DNA of 42,307 nt from CAZWUK01 sp964636685 (GCA_964636685.1 CAZWUK010000006.1:1-42307), one strand, 5' to 3'. Shown: positions 31,099 through 39,388, counted from the first letter of the stretch. Numbers and translations: made by a program. The notes: generated by a model from the sequence alone, not told the origin.

Positions 31099-32037
31099 AT
31101 GAAGCAACCGCGCTGTTGGGCCGCAATCGACCCGTCGTTTCGGCGTATCGCGCTGCGCATTCCGTTTACCGCAGCAATGCTCCGGTTGGCGTCGCCGTTT
31201 GTGCGACTGTTGTTTCTCCTGACGCCGCTGCCCGCCGGCGTGCGGGAAAAGCGTCTTTCAAAAGGGCAGGGCGCGCCCGTACCGCTCTTGCTCTATACGC
31301 CAAAAAACTGCGATGCGCCGCTGCCTGCGCTGTTATGCCTGCACGGGGGCGGATTTGGCTATCCCGCCGCGCCGCATCAAAAGCGGCTTGCCGCGCTGTA
31401 TGCAAAAGAAGCGGGTTGCCGCGTGTTTTTTCCCGATTACCGCCTGCTGCCGCGGCATCCGTTTCCGGCGGCGTATGACGATGCGCTCGCCGTGTACGGC
31501 TGGATGATCGAAAACGCCAAAGAACTTGGAATCGACGGCAGCCGCATCGCCGTGGCGGGCGACAGTGCGGGCGGCGCGCTCGCGGCAAACGTCGCAAACG
31601 CGGCAAGCTCGCCGGGTCTGCCTTCGCCGTGCTACCAAATGCTGCTGTATCCTGTGACGGATTCCCGCCTGTCCACACCGTCCATGCGGCAATACCGAGA
31701 CGCGCCGTTGTGGGACGCAAAAAACAACGCCGCCATGTGGAAGCTGTACCTCCAAAACGCGTCGCCGGCGCAGCGACGGCTGGCTTCGCCCATGGAAAAC
31801 CCGCTCCCGCATCCGCCGGCAGACGCTTATATCGAAACCGCCGAGATCGACTGCCTGCACGATGAAGGCGTTGCCTATGCCGCGCGGCTGAAATCGGCCG
31901 GCGCCTCCGTCGCGCTCTACGAAACAACAGGAACGCTCCATGGCTACGACGCGGTTTTTCGCAGTGCGATCACGCGGGAGAGCATCGAGCGCCGTATAAA
32001 GTCGCTGCGCCACGCGTTTTACGGTCAAGACGACTGA
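31099..32037 (+). CDS. Alpha/beta hydrolase (hormone-sensitive lipase type esterase)
   Basis: 312 residues. HSL-family serine hydrolase: oxyanion motif LCLHGGGFGYPAAPHQK, nucleophile GDSAGGALAANVA, Asp in AYIETAEIDCLHDEG and His in TGTLHGYDAVF. Such enzymes hydrolyse short acyl esters, in the cytosol here since no signal peptide is evident. GAGGAGAGGG upstream sets the ATG at 31099; an earlier in-frame ATG at 30997 overlaps the -10 box. The gene stands alone, with a terminator after it. Confidence 0.9.
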   Translation: MKQPRCWAAIDPSFRRIALRIPFTAAMLRLASPFVRLLFLLTPLPAGVREKRLSKGQGAPVPLLLYTPKNCDAPLPALLCLHGGGFGYPAAPHQKRLAALYAKEAGCRVFFPDYRLLPRHPFPAAYDDALAVYGWMIENAKELGIDGSRIAVAGDSAGGALAANVANAASSPGLPSPCYQMLLYPVTDSRLSTPSMRQYRDAPLWDAKNNAAMWKLYLQNASPAQRRLASPMENPLPHPPADAYIETAEIDCLHDEGVAYAARLKSAGASVALYETTGTLHGYDAVFRSAITRESIERRIKSLRHAFYGQDD

Positions 32038-32103
32038 TTCACTGCATCGTTTTGTTATCCGCGTCCCCGGCAACCGTGCATCAAGGCTGCAAGGTCAAAC
32101 CGC

Positions 32104-32139
32104 AAAAAACGCCGCCGAAAAAAATCCGGCGGCGTTTTT
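32104..32139. terminator. Bidirectional terminator
   Basis: AAAACGCCGCCG and CGGCGGCGTTTT form a strong stem with T-runs on both strands, between the hydrolase and DUF1858 genes. Confidence 0.9.
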
Positions 32140-32165
32140 CAATCGTGTTTTATCGCGCTTTGTTT

Positions 32166-32375
32166 TTAGAGCGTTTCCAGATACGCGTTGATGGCTTTTT
32201 CCACCTTGTCGGCGTCGATTCCATGAACCGCGCAAGCCTGCTCGAGATTTTCGCCGTGCGCCATGGCGCAGCCAAGGCAGTGCATACCGGCGTCCATCAG
32301 AATCTCCGCGATTCCCGTGCCCTGTCCGTCCAGCTCGATAATCTGCTGAATCGTCATATCCTTTGTTACCTGCAT
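32166..32375 (-). CDS. DUF1858 small protein
   Basis: 69 residues, all one DUF1858 domain: TKDMTIQQIIELDGQGTGIA, MHCLGCAMAHGENLEQACAV with a CxxC-like Cys pair. The family occurs alone or fused to hybrid-cluster and Fe-S related proteins in anaerobes, and resembles the N-terminal part of ScdA; its function is not established, but a role in redox or Fe-S chemistry is plausible. I chose the ATG at 32375, eight bases from AGGAGG. It has a good promoter with a repeat upstream. Confidence 0.87.
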   Translation of the reverse strand: MQVTKDMTIQQIIELDGQGTGIAEILMDAGMHCLGCAMAHGENLEQACAVHGIDADKVEKAINAYLETL

Positions 32376-32458
32376 TTGCTTTTCCTCCTGCATAAGATTC
32401 CAATGCTAGTATCGCATGGTTTGCTGCTTTTTATTGCAATCTCTCTGATTGTGCCAAT

Positions 32459-32487
32459 ACTTTACCATTTCAGGAGGATATTGTCAA
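32459..32487 (-). promoter_or_regulatory. Promoter of the DUF1858 gene
   Basis: Minus strand TTGACA (32487-32482), 17-bp spacer, TAAAGT (32464-32459). Confidence 0.8.
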
Positions 32488-32509
32488 AAGCTTTTCCCGT
32501 CCGGCGCGT

Positions 32510-32546
32510 GACTTTGTCACAAACGCGGCGCACGGACTTTGTCACA
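32510..32546. repeat. Direct repeat GACTTTGTCACA
   Basis: Two identical 12-base copies at 32510-32521 and 32535-32546, 25 bases apart, upstream of the DUF1858 promoter; the first also reads as the palindrome GTGAC-TTT-GTCAC (32508-32520). The second overlaps the stop codon of the cyclase gene. Confidence 0.75.
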
Positions 32547-33111
32547 GCAAAAAAAGCACCGCACGGCAGGGTGCGGCCTCTGCGCCCGCGATGCGCAGCG
32601 GCAGTGCCGAAAGAAGGTATTCGCCGTCCGGCACCGAAGAAAGCTCGATGTTTTCCAATATCGCCGCACCGTGCCCCAACAGCAGCAGATGCAGCGGCGC
32701 TTCGTCGTTCTCCGGCGCGATGCTCGCGCGCTCCGTACCCACCAAAACGACGCCTGCCCGCAAAAGCTGCTTTGCGGCATCCATGGAGAGCACGCCGTTC
32801 CCGCGCAGCAGCACGCGCTGTTGCAGCCCACGCTCCGGCAGATGCTCGGGCAGAACGCGGTCTTGCGGCACGGTCAGCACGGTGCAGTCGCCAAAAAAGG
32901 TCGCGATCGGCAGCGCATCGATCGCCTTGCCGTCCCGAACAAAATGCTTTGGCGCGTCGATGTGCGTTGCGGCATGGACGCTGGCGTCCAGTCGCGAGAG
33001 CGTATAGCCGTCGCCGCGCTCTACGTCGGCAAGACCCGTCAGCACTGGCGCGGGATCGCCGGGATACGGCGCAGTCGACAGCAGCTCCCGCGTAATATCA
33101 AAGCAGCGCAT
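32542..33111 (-). CDS. Cyclase-family (kynurenine formamidase-like) hydrolase
   Basis: 189 residues. Metal-dependent amidohydrolase of the Cyclase/KynB family: MRCFDITRELLSTAPYPGDP at the start and HAATHIDAPKHF, the HxGTHxDxPxH zinc motif with Ala replacing Gly. The second half (SMDAAKQLLRAGVVLVGTER) fits the family. Members hydrolyse N-formylkynurenine or other cyclic amides; no tryptophan-degradation genes are near, so the substrate is open. GAGG lies seven bases before the ATG. The last codons overlap a terminator hairpin, a compact arrangement. Confidence 0.87.
   Translation of the reverse strand: MRCFDITRELLSTAPYPGDPAPVLTGLADVERGDGYTLSRLDASVHAATHIDAPKHFVRDGKAIDALPIATFFGDCTVLTVPQDRVLPEHLPERGLQQRVLLRGNGVLSMDAAKQLLRAGVVLVGTERASIAPENDEAPLHLLLLGHGAAILENIELSSVPDGEYLLSALPLRIAGAEAAPCRAVLFLL
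32549..32576 (-). terminator. Terminator embedded in the 3' end of the cyclase gene
   Basis: On the minus strand CCGCAC-CCTGCC-GTGCGG, then TGC and seven Ts, all inside the coding sequence; the T-run encodes the final Leu-Phe-Leu residues. Confidence 0.7.
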
Positions 33112-33231
33112 CCGATCGCCTCGTTTCTTTCGTTTTCCTTTATCGTAAGGCAACCGCTTCAAAAAGAAAAGCCCCACCGCGAAAAATAGGGTATAATGGC
33201 AAAAGAACCGGCAGAAAAGGAGCTCTTATCC

Positions 33232-34491
33232 GTGCCCAAATTTTTCAGACATGCGCTCATGCTGTTCCTTGCAGCAGCAATGGCGGCAAGCGGCGTCGCC
33301 TATGCGGCGCAGGATGCCGAAGTCGCGCCGTTTGCCAAGAATCTCACGCCGCAATGCGTCTGCACCTGCAATACGAGAGGGAGCAGCATCGCTTACACAC
33401 GCGATTTAAGCCAAAACTCGCATCTGCGTTTTCCGGCAAACAGCATTCTCACCTATACCTGGACTGACGACGTCCCTGTCAAAACGCTGTATCTCGAGTG
33501 GTTCACACTGCCCGGCGAGATAACACTGCGTCAGAGCGGCGTCAACGGCGTGACGCTCAGCGAAAAAACCTATGTGCCGTGGCAGCTCGCCGAGGCGATT
33601 CCGCTTGAGGCCAAGACCCGCTCAATCACGCTGGAAACCGCGGAGCAGGCGGATATTTCCACCTGTCTGCTCTACGGCGCCGGCAATCTCCCCAAGGCGC
33701 CGCACGCGTGGAAACCATCGCCCGAGAAGCTCGACTATCTTGTGATCGCCATGCACCCGGACGACGACATTCTGTTCCTCGGCGGGATCGTGCCGATATT
33801 CGGCGCGGAGCGGGGGTACACCGGCACGGTGCTTTATATGGCGGGACGCAACCGGGAGCGCTGCGACGAGGCGGTCAACGGACTTTGGGCGATGGGGGGA
33901 CGCTACTACCCCTTTTTCAACAGCTTTCACGATGTGTCGAATCTGGCGGCTCCGGTAGAAAGACGCGCGCTGTTTCGGGAGGAGGACGTGGTTGAGTCCC
34001 TGACCGTCTCTTTCCGCCGCCTGCGCCCGGAGGTCGTGATAAGCCACGATCTCGATGGGGAATACGGGCATTTTCAGCACAAGCTCCTTGCGAGGGCGGT
34101 GCTGCGCGCGGCGGCGCTTGCCGGTGATCCCACCTATGATGCGGCTTCTGCGGCACAATATGGCGTATGGAGCGTCAAAAAGGTGTATTTGCATCTGTAT
34201 CCCGAGAATACGGTCACGCTTGACATGTATGCCCCGCTCGCGGCGTTTGACGGTAAAAACGCGCTGGAGGTCGATATCGCCGCGTTCTCCTGCCACTATT
34301 CCCAACGCCGCAGCCGATGGGCGCCCGACCCGGCCTCCCCGTATTTTGCCGCAAAGCTTGGGCTTGCGCGAACCGCCGTGGGGTTCGATACAGGAAACGA
34401 CATCTTTGAAAATATCCCCGAGGAGGCTCTGTTCAAAAACGGCGGGGAACGATTGCCGCGCGTCTTTCCCGCTTCAGCAGGTCAGCCATAA
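33232..34491 (+). CDS. Secreted PIG-L family deacetylase
   Basis: 419 residues. A signal peptide (to about residue 26, ending VAYAAQ) is followed by a beta-rich N-terminal region of about 150 residues I do not recognise, then a PIG-L/LmbE domain: VIAMHPDDDILFLGG with zinc His-Asp-Asp, and SHDLDGEYGHFQHKLLAR with the second His pair. The family deacetylates GlcNAc-containing substrates. I chose the GTG at 33232 (AAGGAG nine bases upstream) because the ATG at 33196 overlaps a TATAAT -10 box. Being secreted, it likely acts on wall or surface glycans. Confidence 0.82.
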   Translation: MPKFFRHALMLFLAAAMAASGVAYAAQDAEVAPFAKNLTPQCVCTCNTRGSSIAYTRDLSQNSHLRFPANSILTYTWTDDVPVKTLYLEWFTLPGEITLRQSGVNGVTLSEKTYVPWQLAEAIPLEAKTRSITLETAEQADISTCLLYGAGNLPKAPHAWKPSPEKLDYLVIAMHPDDDILFLGGIVPIFGAERGYTGTVLYMAGRNRERCDEAVNGLWAMGGRYYPFFNSFHDVSNLAAPVERRALFREEDVVESLTVSFRRLRPEVVISHDLDGEYGHFQHKLLARAVLRAAALAGDPTYDAASAAQYGVWSVKKVYLHLYPENTVTLDMYAPLAAFDGKNALEVDIAAFSCHYSQRRSRWAPDPASPYFAAKLGLARTAVGFDTGNDIFENIPEEALFKNGGERLPRVFPASAGQP

Positions 34492-34535
34492 TGTTTATAT
34501 ATGTATTTCAGCCGTGAAGCCGATCACAATACACA

Positions 34536-34579
34536 AAACAGCGGAACGATTTTTTCTGCATCGTTCCGCCGTTTTTTTA
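34536..34579. terminator. Bidirectional terminator
   Basis: GCGGAACGA and TCGTTCCGC form a perfect 9-bp stem, with a run of seven Ts on the plus side and TTTTG on the minus side, between the PIG-L and carbamate kinase genes. Confidence 0.88.
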
Positions 34580-34590
34580 TATTCTTCCGT

Positions 34591-35535
34591 TTACAGTGTA
34601 ATCTGCGTACCGGCTTTACCCGCCAGCGCGTCAACCGCTTTATCCAGCGACGTAATGATCGCCTTCCTGCCGGGCTTGGACGCGGCAAACTGCACCGCCG
34701 CCTGAATCTTGGGCAGCATGGAGCCGGGCGCAAAATGACCGGCCTTGATATAGTCCTCCGCTTCTTTGACCGTGATGGCGGAAAGCTTCTTTTCGTCCGG
34801 CTTGCCAAAGTTCAAGCACACCTGCTCGACCGCCGTGAGAATGAGCAGCGCCTCCGCATCAAGATCCTCCGCAAGCTTTTCGGAAGCCAGATCCTTGTCG
34901 ATAACCGCCGCCGTACCGACAAGCTCGCCGTTTTCTTCGCGGATGACCGGAATGCCGCCGCCGCCCACGGTGATGACCACCGCGTGCGCTTCAAGCAGCG
35001 CCTGTACCTCGTACAGCTCTACAATCTCCTTGGGCTTGGGGGAAGCGACGACCCTTCGCCAGCCGCGTCCTGCGTCCTCCTTCATGGCATAGCCCTTTTC
35101 CGCTTCCAGTTTTTTTGCTTCCTCGGCGGAATAGAACGGGCCGATGGGCTTTGTCGGATTTTGGAAGGCGGGGTCATTTTGGTCAACGACGACCTGCGTA
35201 ATAACCGTGCAGACCGGCACCTCGCGATGATACTTTTTCAATTCGCTCTTGAGCGCCTGCTGCATGTGGTAGCCGATCATGCCCTGGCTCATCGCGCCGC
35301 ACACGTCAAACGGCATGGCGGGTGTGATGGCGGTGGAATTTTCGTTTTGCAACAGAATGCGGCCGACCTGCGGCCCGTTGCCGTGCGCAAGGATGACCTC
35401 ATAGACCCGCTTCTGCATGATGTCTGCGATATAGCGGCATGTCTTTTGAATGACGGCGAGCTGCGCCTCTGCCGTCGCGGGTCCTTTTCCCTCCTGCAGG
35501 GCGTTGCCGCCCAGTGCGATGACGAGCTTTTCCAT
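34591..35535 (-). CDS. arcC: Carbamate kinase
   Basis: 314 residues. Amino acid kinase family: VIALGGNALQEGKGPATAEA at the start, HGNGPQVGRILLQNE, VVITVGGGGIPVIRE, and AVEQVCLNFGKPDEK later. It transfers phosphate between carbamoyl phosphate and ADP, generally making ATP from arginine or purine breakdown. GGAGG precedes the ATG. It follows the ECF S-component gene by only 19 bases on the same strand with no terminator between, so it may belong to the cobalamin-regulated transcript, though no pathway link is obvious. arcA and arcB are absent here. Confidence 0.95.
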   Translation of the reverse strand: MEKLVIALGGNALQEGKGPATAEAQLAVIQKTCRYIADIMQKRVYEVILAHGNGPQVGRILLQNENSTAITPAMPFDVCGAMSQGMIGYHMQQALKSELKKYHREVPVCTVITQVVVDQNDPAFQNPTKPIGPFYSAEEAKKLEAEKGYAMKEDAGRGWRRVVASPKPKEIVELYEVQALLEAHAVVITVGGGGIPVIREENGELVGTAAVIDKDLASEKLAEDLDAEALLILTAVEQVCLNFGKPDEKKLSAITVKEAEDYIKAGHFAPGSMLPKIQAAVQFAASKPGRKAIITSLDKAVDALAGKAGTQITL

Positions 35536-35554
35536 AACTGCCTCCGCGCTAAAA

Positions 35555-36151
35555 TTATTTTTTACTGCCTAAATTTACTTTAGCATTGGGATTGACGCTT
35601 GTCAATCGGGAAAGCAGAAGATACAGGGGTTTGAACAAAACCAGACAAAGTACGAAGTTTCCGACGCAGTGCGCAATGTCAAACAAAAACCCCGCGACCC
35701 AATAGGCGAGCATACTTTGCAGCCCGCCGATGGGCAGATATACCACCGCGTAAAAGAACCCGAAAAGCAGTCCGTACGCCCCGGAAAGCAGCGCCCAGCC
35801 GAAGGGCGACGCCCCAATGAAGCTGCGAAAGAGCATCGTGAGCGCCACAAGGATGGGCCAGAGATACAGCCATGTGAAAAACCACAGGGAAAAGCCGTAC
35901 AGCAACCCCTCGACCAGGATGAAGACGACGACCGCATACAGCGCCTGCCAGCCGAAAAAGACCGTGGCAAGAATGATGAGCAGCGACACAAGCTCAATAT
36001 TGGGCAATGCCGCCATGGCAACCTGCGAGACGATCATCATTGCCGAAAGCACGGAAAGCAGCGCCAGCGTCCGTACGGAGATGTGCTGCTTTCCTGCTTT
36101 TTTTGTCGCCTCAACGCCCATGATTTTGGGCGCGGCGGATTCGCGTTCCAC
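35555..36151 (-). CDS. ECF transporter S component (probable cobalamin)
   Basis: 198 residues with about six membrane helices (SVLSAMMIVSQVAMAALPNI, YAVVVFILVEGLLYGFSLWF, GLLFGFFYAVVYLPIGGLQ). The general design matches substrate-binding S components of energy-coupling-factor transporters. Because the operon begins with a cobalamin riboswitch and a DUF4430 protein, the substrate is probably a corrinoid. It appears to start with GTG just after the DUF4430 stop (one base apart); a downstream ATG at residue 11 is possible. The energising module is elsewhere. Confidence 0.78.
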   Translation of the reverse strand: MERESAAPKIMGVEATKKAGKQHISVRTLALLSVLSAMMIVSQVAMAALPNIELVSLLIILATVFFGWQALYAVVVFILVEGLLYGFSLWFFTWLYLWPILVALTMLFRSFIGASPFGWALLSGAYGLLFGFFYAVVYLPIGGLQSMLAYWVAGFLFDIAHCVGNFVLCLVLFKPLYLLLSRLTSVNPNAKVNLGSKK

Positions 36152-36152
36152 C

Positions 36153-36566
36153 TTACCAGCCGGTCTTGAGCGTCAGCTCAAAGGTGTCGCCGTCGGCAAT
36201 GGGTGTGGTATCCGCGCCGGTGAGGACATCCGCGCCGCCCTTGGTGATGCACCACCATTGCTGCAAGGCGTCGTCTGCCGCTATGCCGTTTACAGACTTG
36301 ATAAACAGCCCGTACTCCGACAGTTCGCCCTCGACAAGCTTTGCGTCTTGCAGCGCTTCACCGAGATATTCCGCGTCGGTTTTCAGCTGCTTTTCTTCTT
36401 TGTTGCCGTCTGCGTCAACAATCGCAACCGTGACGTTCTTTTCGCCCTGCCGCGCGGGTTGCTGCGCGTTTTTGTAGACGATGGCAAATACCGCCACCGC
36501 CGCGACCAGCAGCACCGTCGCGAGAATGCCGATCCAGAGCTTCTTTTTGTTGTTTCTGTTCTCCAT
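36153..36566 (-). CDS. DUF4430 (transcobalamin-like) membrane-anchored protein
   Basis: 137 residues. An N-terminal anchor helix (LWIGILATVLLVAAVAVFAI) is followed by a DUF4430 domain: YLGEALQDAKLVEGELSEYG, LFIKSVNGIAADDALQQWWC and ITKGGADVL with final DTFELTLKTGW. The domain resembles the C-terminal domain of transcobalamin, so it likely captures corrinoids outside the membrane and feeds the S component. GGAGGGAG lies upstream of the ATG. Regulation by the cobalamin riboswitch at 36646-36776 supports this. Confidence 0.85.
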   Translation of the reverse strand: MENRNNKKKLWIGILATVLLVAAVAVFAIVYKNAQQPARQGEKNVTVAIVDADGNKEEKQLKTDAEYLGEALQDAKLVEGELSEYGLFIKSVNGIAADDALQQWWCITKGGADVLTGADTTPIADGDTFELTLKTGW

Positions 36567-36591
36567 GATTGTTCTCCCTCCGAAAACGAAA

Positions 36592-36622
36592 TTTGCCCCC
36601 GGTCAAAGCGATCGGGGGCAAA
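36592..36622 (-). promoter_or_regulatory. Hairpin in the expression platform of the cobalamin riboswitch
   Basis: TTTGCCCCC (36622-36614) pairs perfectly with GGGGGCAAA (36600-36592) on the minus strand; TTTCGTTTT follows, then the ribosome site GGAGGG. It may end transcription or block the start. Confidence 0.7.
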
Positions 36623-36645
36623 CGGTGCGCAAATTGCAAAAAAAG

Positions 36646-36776
36646 CACACCCCTTCCGCCCACCGCAGAAACCATGGGAGTCCTGCATCCGTCAGGCATT
36701 CCGACTCGATGGAAAACCATCTCACGATAGCGGGGGCTGCGCCGGATTTGCACCGGACTTCCCCTGACGGGTGTGT
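36646..36776 (-). promoter_or_regulatory. Cobalamin riboswitch
   Basis: On the minus strand GTCAGGGGAAGTCCGGTGC, AAATCCGGCGCAGCCCCCGC and a B12 box AGTCGGAATGCCTGAC (around 36706-36691) occur in the right order. P1 pairs CACACCC (36775-36769) with GGGTGTG (36652-36646). It precedes the DUF4430-S component genes. Confidence 0.92.
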
Positions 36777-36899
36777 AAGGAAAGTGTAGCCGTATTGCGG
36801 CAATAAGTCAACGCTTTTCACGATATACCCTACGCCGGTGCTTTGTTCACAATTCGTTTTTCTTTTTTTCGGCAACCTTTTCATGAGAAGAATCGTATT

Positions 36900-36905
36900 T
36901 ATAAT
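36900..36905 (+). promoter_or_regulatory. -10 box of the envelope protein pair
   Basis: TATAAT at 36900-36905 with a TTTTCA 16 bases upstream (36878-36883) as a weak -35. Confidence 0.5.
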
Positions 36906-36943
36906 ATATTGATCTTCCAAACGCCGTCGAGAGGAGAAACCGA

Positions 36944-38086
36944 ATGCGGATTGTAAAAATGCTGGGGCTTTTTTTAAGCGCCGCGCTGTTTTTCGGCTGC
37001 ACCCCGTCCGCTGTGAATACGCCGCAGGTATCGAATACGCCGTTCATCGAGGAGACGACCCCGGAGCCAACGGCGGAGCCGACGCTTTTGTGGCGCAGCT
37101 ATATCGGTCGCAACTTGGGCAGCCTGTCCGACGCGGTCACGGAGGCGGTCATCCGGCTCTTGTACACAAGCTGCGGCGCGCGAGAGGACGCCATGCGCAC
37201 GGTGGATTTTTACGCGGTCGAGCCTTTTGGAGACGGCGTTCTTGTTCTATACGAACAGCAGCAGGTCGCTGAAAGCGCGCTAGCGCTTTGCTATCTGGAG
37301 CGCGACAATGCGATCAGTCTCACGACCAATGCCGACTGTTGGAGCGTCAACGTCAGCCGTCTGTTTGGCAAAACGCTCGTCTTTGGTCGAACGCTCACGG
37401 CAGAGCCTGCGGTAACTTCCGTCACGGCGACATTCGGGGACGGCAGCAAGACCGACGCAACGCTTTTTTCCGGTACCGCCGATCCGCAAAATGTCACAGC
37501 CTCCAACCCCGCCGCGCTGGGCGACGTGTTTTTGATCGTGAGCGGCGAAAGCGCCGGCACGCTGGCCGGTCTGGAATTTTTCAGCGGGGAAGCGTCTGTC
37601 GGCACCGCCGCGTCGGATGCGTTCCGGCAGGCCGCCGCCAAGAACGGTATCCCGCTCCCTTGGGCGGGCACGCAGCATGAGCTCTATGACCGTATCCGCT
37701 TTTGCCCCATGCAGACGCGCGCGCTGCCGCAGGGAGACGACCAGCCGCTGCTTGTATGCAGCAGCTATGTGACGCCGCTGACCGTGGCCGAAAAGCACGG
37801 CATGCTGCTTTCGGACGTCTGGTGCTCCAACCTCGGCGGCACGGTCGGCGTACCCGCGGAAAACGGTTTTGTGCAGATCGACCGGCTCCCGGAGGACGTT
37901 CAAGCGCTCTATCTGCTTCTGCCGGGCACGAATGATGACGAATTGGGGCTTTCTGGCGATCGAATCGTGCAAACGGCGGTGAAGGATGGTAGAATAGCGA
38001 TACCGGAAAACGTGCAGAACATGCGGCTGCGGCTTGTGCTCGAAACAGAGGACTGCTACTACATCGCCACCGTATTGTGTCCCTGA
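36944..38086 (+). CDS. Lipoprotein of unknown function, first of a paralogous pair
   Basis: 380 residues. Type II signal peptide with lipobox FFGC (Cys 19), a Thr/Pro/Glu linker (ETTPEPTAEPT), and a long beta-rich extracellular part without recognised family. It shares patterns with the next protein: LPWAGTQHELYDRIRFCPM against LPWEGTDRALWAQLQFVPL, GMLLSDVWCSNLGG against GFLLSDVWRNSNAFG, and similar lengths. GAGAGGAG precedes the ATG. The pair is followed by a two-component system on the same strand. Function unknown. Confidence 0.65.
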   Translation: MRIVKMLGLFLSAALFFGCTPSAVNTPQVSNTPFIEETTPEPTAEPTLLWRSYIGRNLGSLSDAVTEAVIRLLYTSCGAREDAMRTVDFYAVEPFGDGVLVLYEQQQVAESALALCYLERDNAISLTTNADCWSVNVSRLFGKTLVFGRTLTAEPAVTSVTATFGDGSKTDATLFSGTADPQNVTASNPAALGDVFLIVSGESAGTLAGLEFFSGEASVGTAASDAFRQAAAKNGIPLPWAGTQHELYDRIRFCPMQTRALPQGDDQPLLVCSSYVTPLTVAEKHGMLLSDVWCSNLGGTVGVPAENGFVQIDRLPEDVQALYLLLPGTNDDELGLSGDRIVQTAVKDGRIAIPENVQNMRLRLVLETEDCYYIATVLCP

Positions 38087-38124
38087 TCTGCCGTTAGTTT
38101 GAATCCGGACAAAGGAAGGTTGTT

Positions 38125-39249
38125 ATGCAGCGGGTGCTTCGGGCAGTGCTTTTGGTTCTTGCCGCCGTTACGGTGATCGTCACGGCCGTGGTGTTTTCTA
38201 TGCCCAAGATCGAAAAAAAAGCGCCCGAACCGACGCCCGAGCCCATCGCCATCCGTCTCATTTCCTCCGGCGCGGTCGGCAACGACGGCATCACGGCGAT
38301 TGCCGCGCATTTGACCGCGGACGGGGGTACGGTGATCGATGAGAACGCCGAGAGCCGGTTTGTCTTTTACTGTCAGGCCATCCGGGAAAATCGAACGTAT
38401 ATCGTTGCGGGCATGGCCGACCAGGCGCCGGAGCTATACGTTGTGGAAGACGGACGGGTGAGCGGCCGCACCAGCGGCGCGCGCGCCGGCAAGCTCCATC
38501 TCACGCGCGACAGCGCCTATACCATCCTGTTCGGTACCTCCTTTGCTTTTGACAAAGCCAATCCCGCCGCCGTTGTAAAAACCACGCGCGCAATGGCAAC
38601 GTTTCTTTCCGGCAGCATGGCGCAGTGCGCGATGTATCGCTTTACGGTGGAGGACGTCGCCTATCCCGGCGGGTATCTGCTGATTGTACCCGAAGCAGCA
38701 CAGCCTGCTTCCGTGACGCTGCTCGACGGCGATCGACCGGTCGCGCCGCTTTCGGAGACAAAGCAGTTTCTGCCCTCCGGCCTGCCGTGGGAGGGAACCG
38801 ATCGTGCGCTTTGGGCGCAGCTCCAGTTTGTACCGCTGACCGCTGCGGCCGATGCCGCCTCGGTGGGAGAACAGCTGGCGCTCGCGGTGGAATCGCCCGA
38901 CGGCGCAGCCGTGATGGAGACGCTCCTCTGCTATCGCAACGGCAACGGCTTTCTGCTCTCCGACGTCTGGCGCAACTCCAACGCCTTTGGCGACGTCATG
39001 ACCGTCCGCGCGGGCGATACGCTGACGCTTTCTCACATCCCGGAAGCGACTGGACTGATGCACCTTGTTCTGATCGAGCAGGACGACGGCACGGACAGCG
39101 GCGCGGCAGCGGCCATGCGCCCCTGTGTGTGGGACGAGGAAACGGGGCGGGTTACGCTGCCGGAAATGGAGCTTGCCACACCCCAATACGCAATGCTGGT
39201 CATTCAGGCCGACCGGCTGGTATACGCAACGCTGCTAAGACTCGTCTAG
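38125..39249 (+). CDS. Membrane-anchored protein of unknown function, second of a paralogous pair
   Basis: 374 residues. One N-terminal membrane helix (LRAVLLVLAAVTVIVTAVVF) and a Pro/Glu linker (KKAPEPTPEP), then extracellular beta-rich domains. No lipobox cysteine, so it is anchored differently from its upstream paralogue. Motif correspondences with that protein run through the last 200 residues. GGAAGG precedes the ATG, 38 bases after the first gene, so both are co-transcribed. Function unknown. Confidence 0.62.
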   Translation: MQRVLRAVLLVLAAVTVIVTAVVFSMPKIEKKAPEPTPEPIAIRLISSGAVGNDGITAIAAHLTADGGTVIDENAESRFVFYCQAIRENRTYIVAGMADQAPELYVVEDGRVSGRTSGARAGKLHLTRDSAYTILFGTSFAFDKANPAAVVKTTRAMATFLSGSMAQCAMYRFTVEDVAYPGGYLLIVPEAAQPASVTLLDGDRPVAPLSETKQFLPSGLPWEGTDRALWAQLQFVPLTAAADAASVGEQLALAVESPDGAAVMETLLCYRNGNGFLLSDVWRNSNAFGDVMTVRAGDTLTLSHIPEATGLMHLVLIEQDDGTDSGAAAAMRPCVWDEETGRVTLPEMELATPQYAMLVIQADRLVYATLLRLV

Positions 39250-39326
39250 GGCGGCGCTGCTGCTGTTATCAATCATCATCACGGCTGCGTTTTTTTGTGT
39301 CTGCGGACACAGGAACGCGTGCCGGC

Positions 39327-39352
39327 GCGGCGTTCTTTCGCCGCTTTTTTTT
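39327..39352 (+). terminator. Intrinsic terminator after the paralogous pair
   Basis: GCGGCG-TTCTTT-CGCCGC followed by eight Ts. Confidence 0.85.
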
Positions 39353-39388
39353 CAGCAATATTGCAAAATATGCCGCTTTCTACCGGTA

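Noticed and set aside
33196..33231. ATG at 33196 as the PIG-L start
   Set aside because: It overlaps the TATAAT -10 box; the GTG at 33232 has AAGGAG and begins a signal peptide.
36843..36851. Isolated DnaA-box-like TTGTTCACA
   Set aside because: Single copy with one mismatch, expected by chance.
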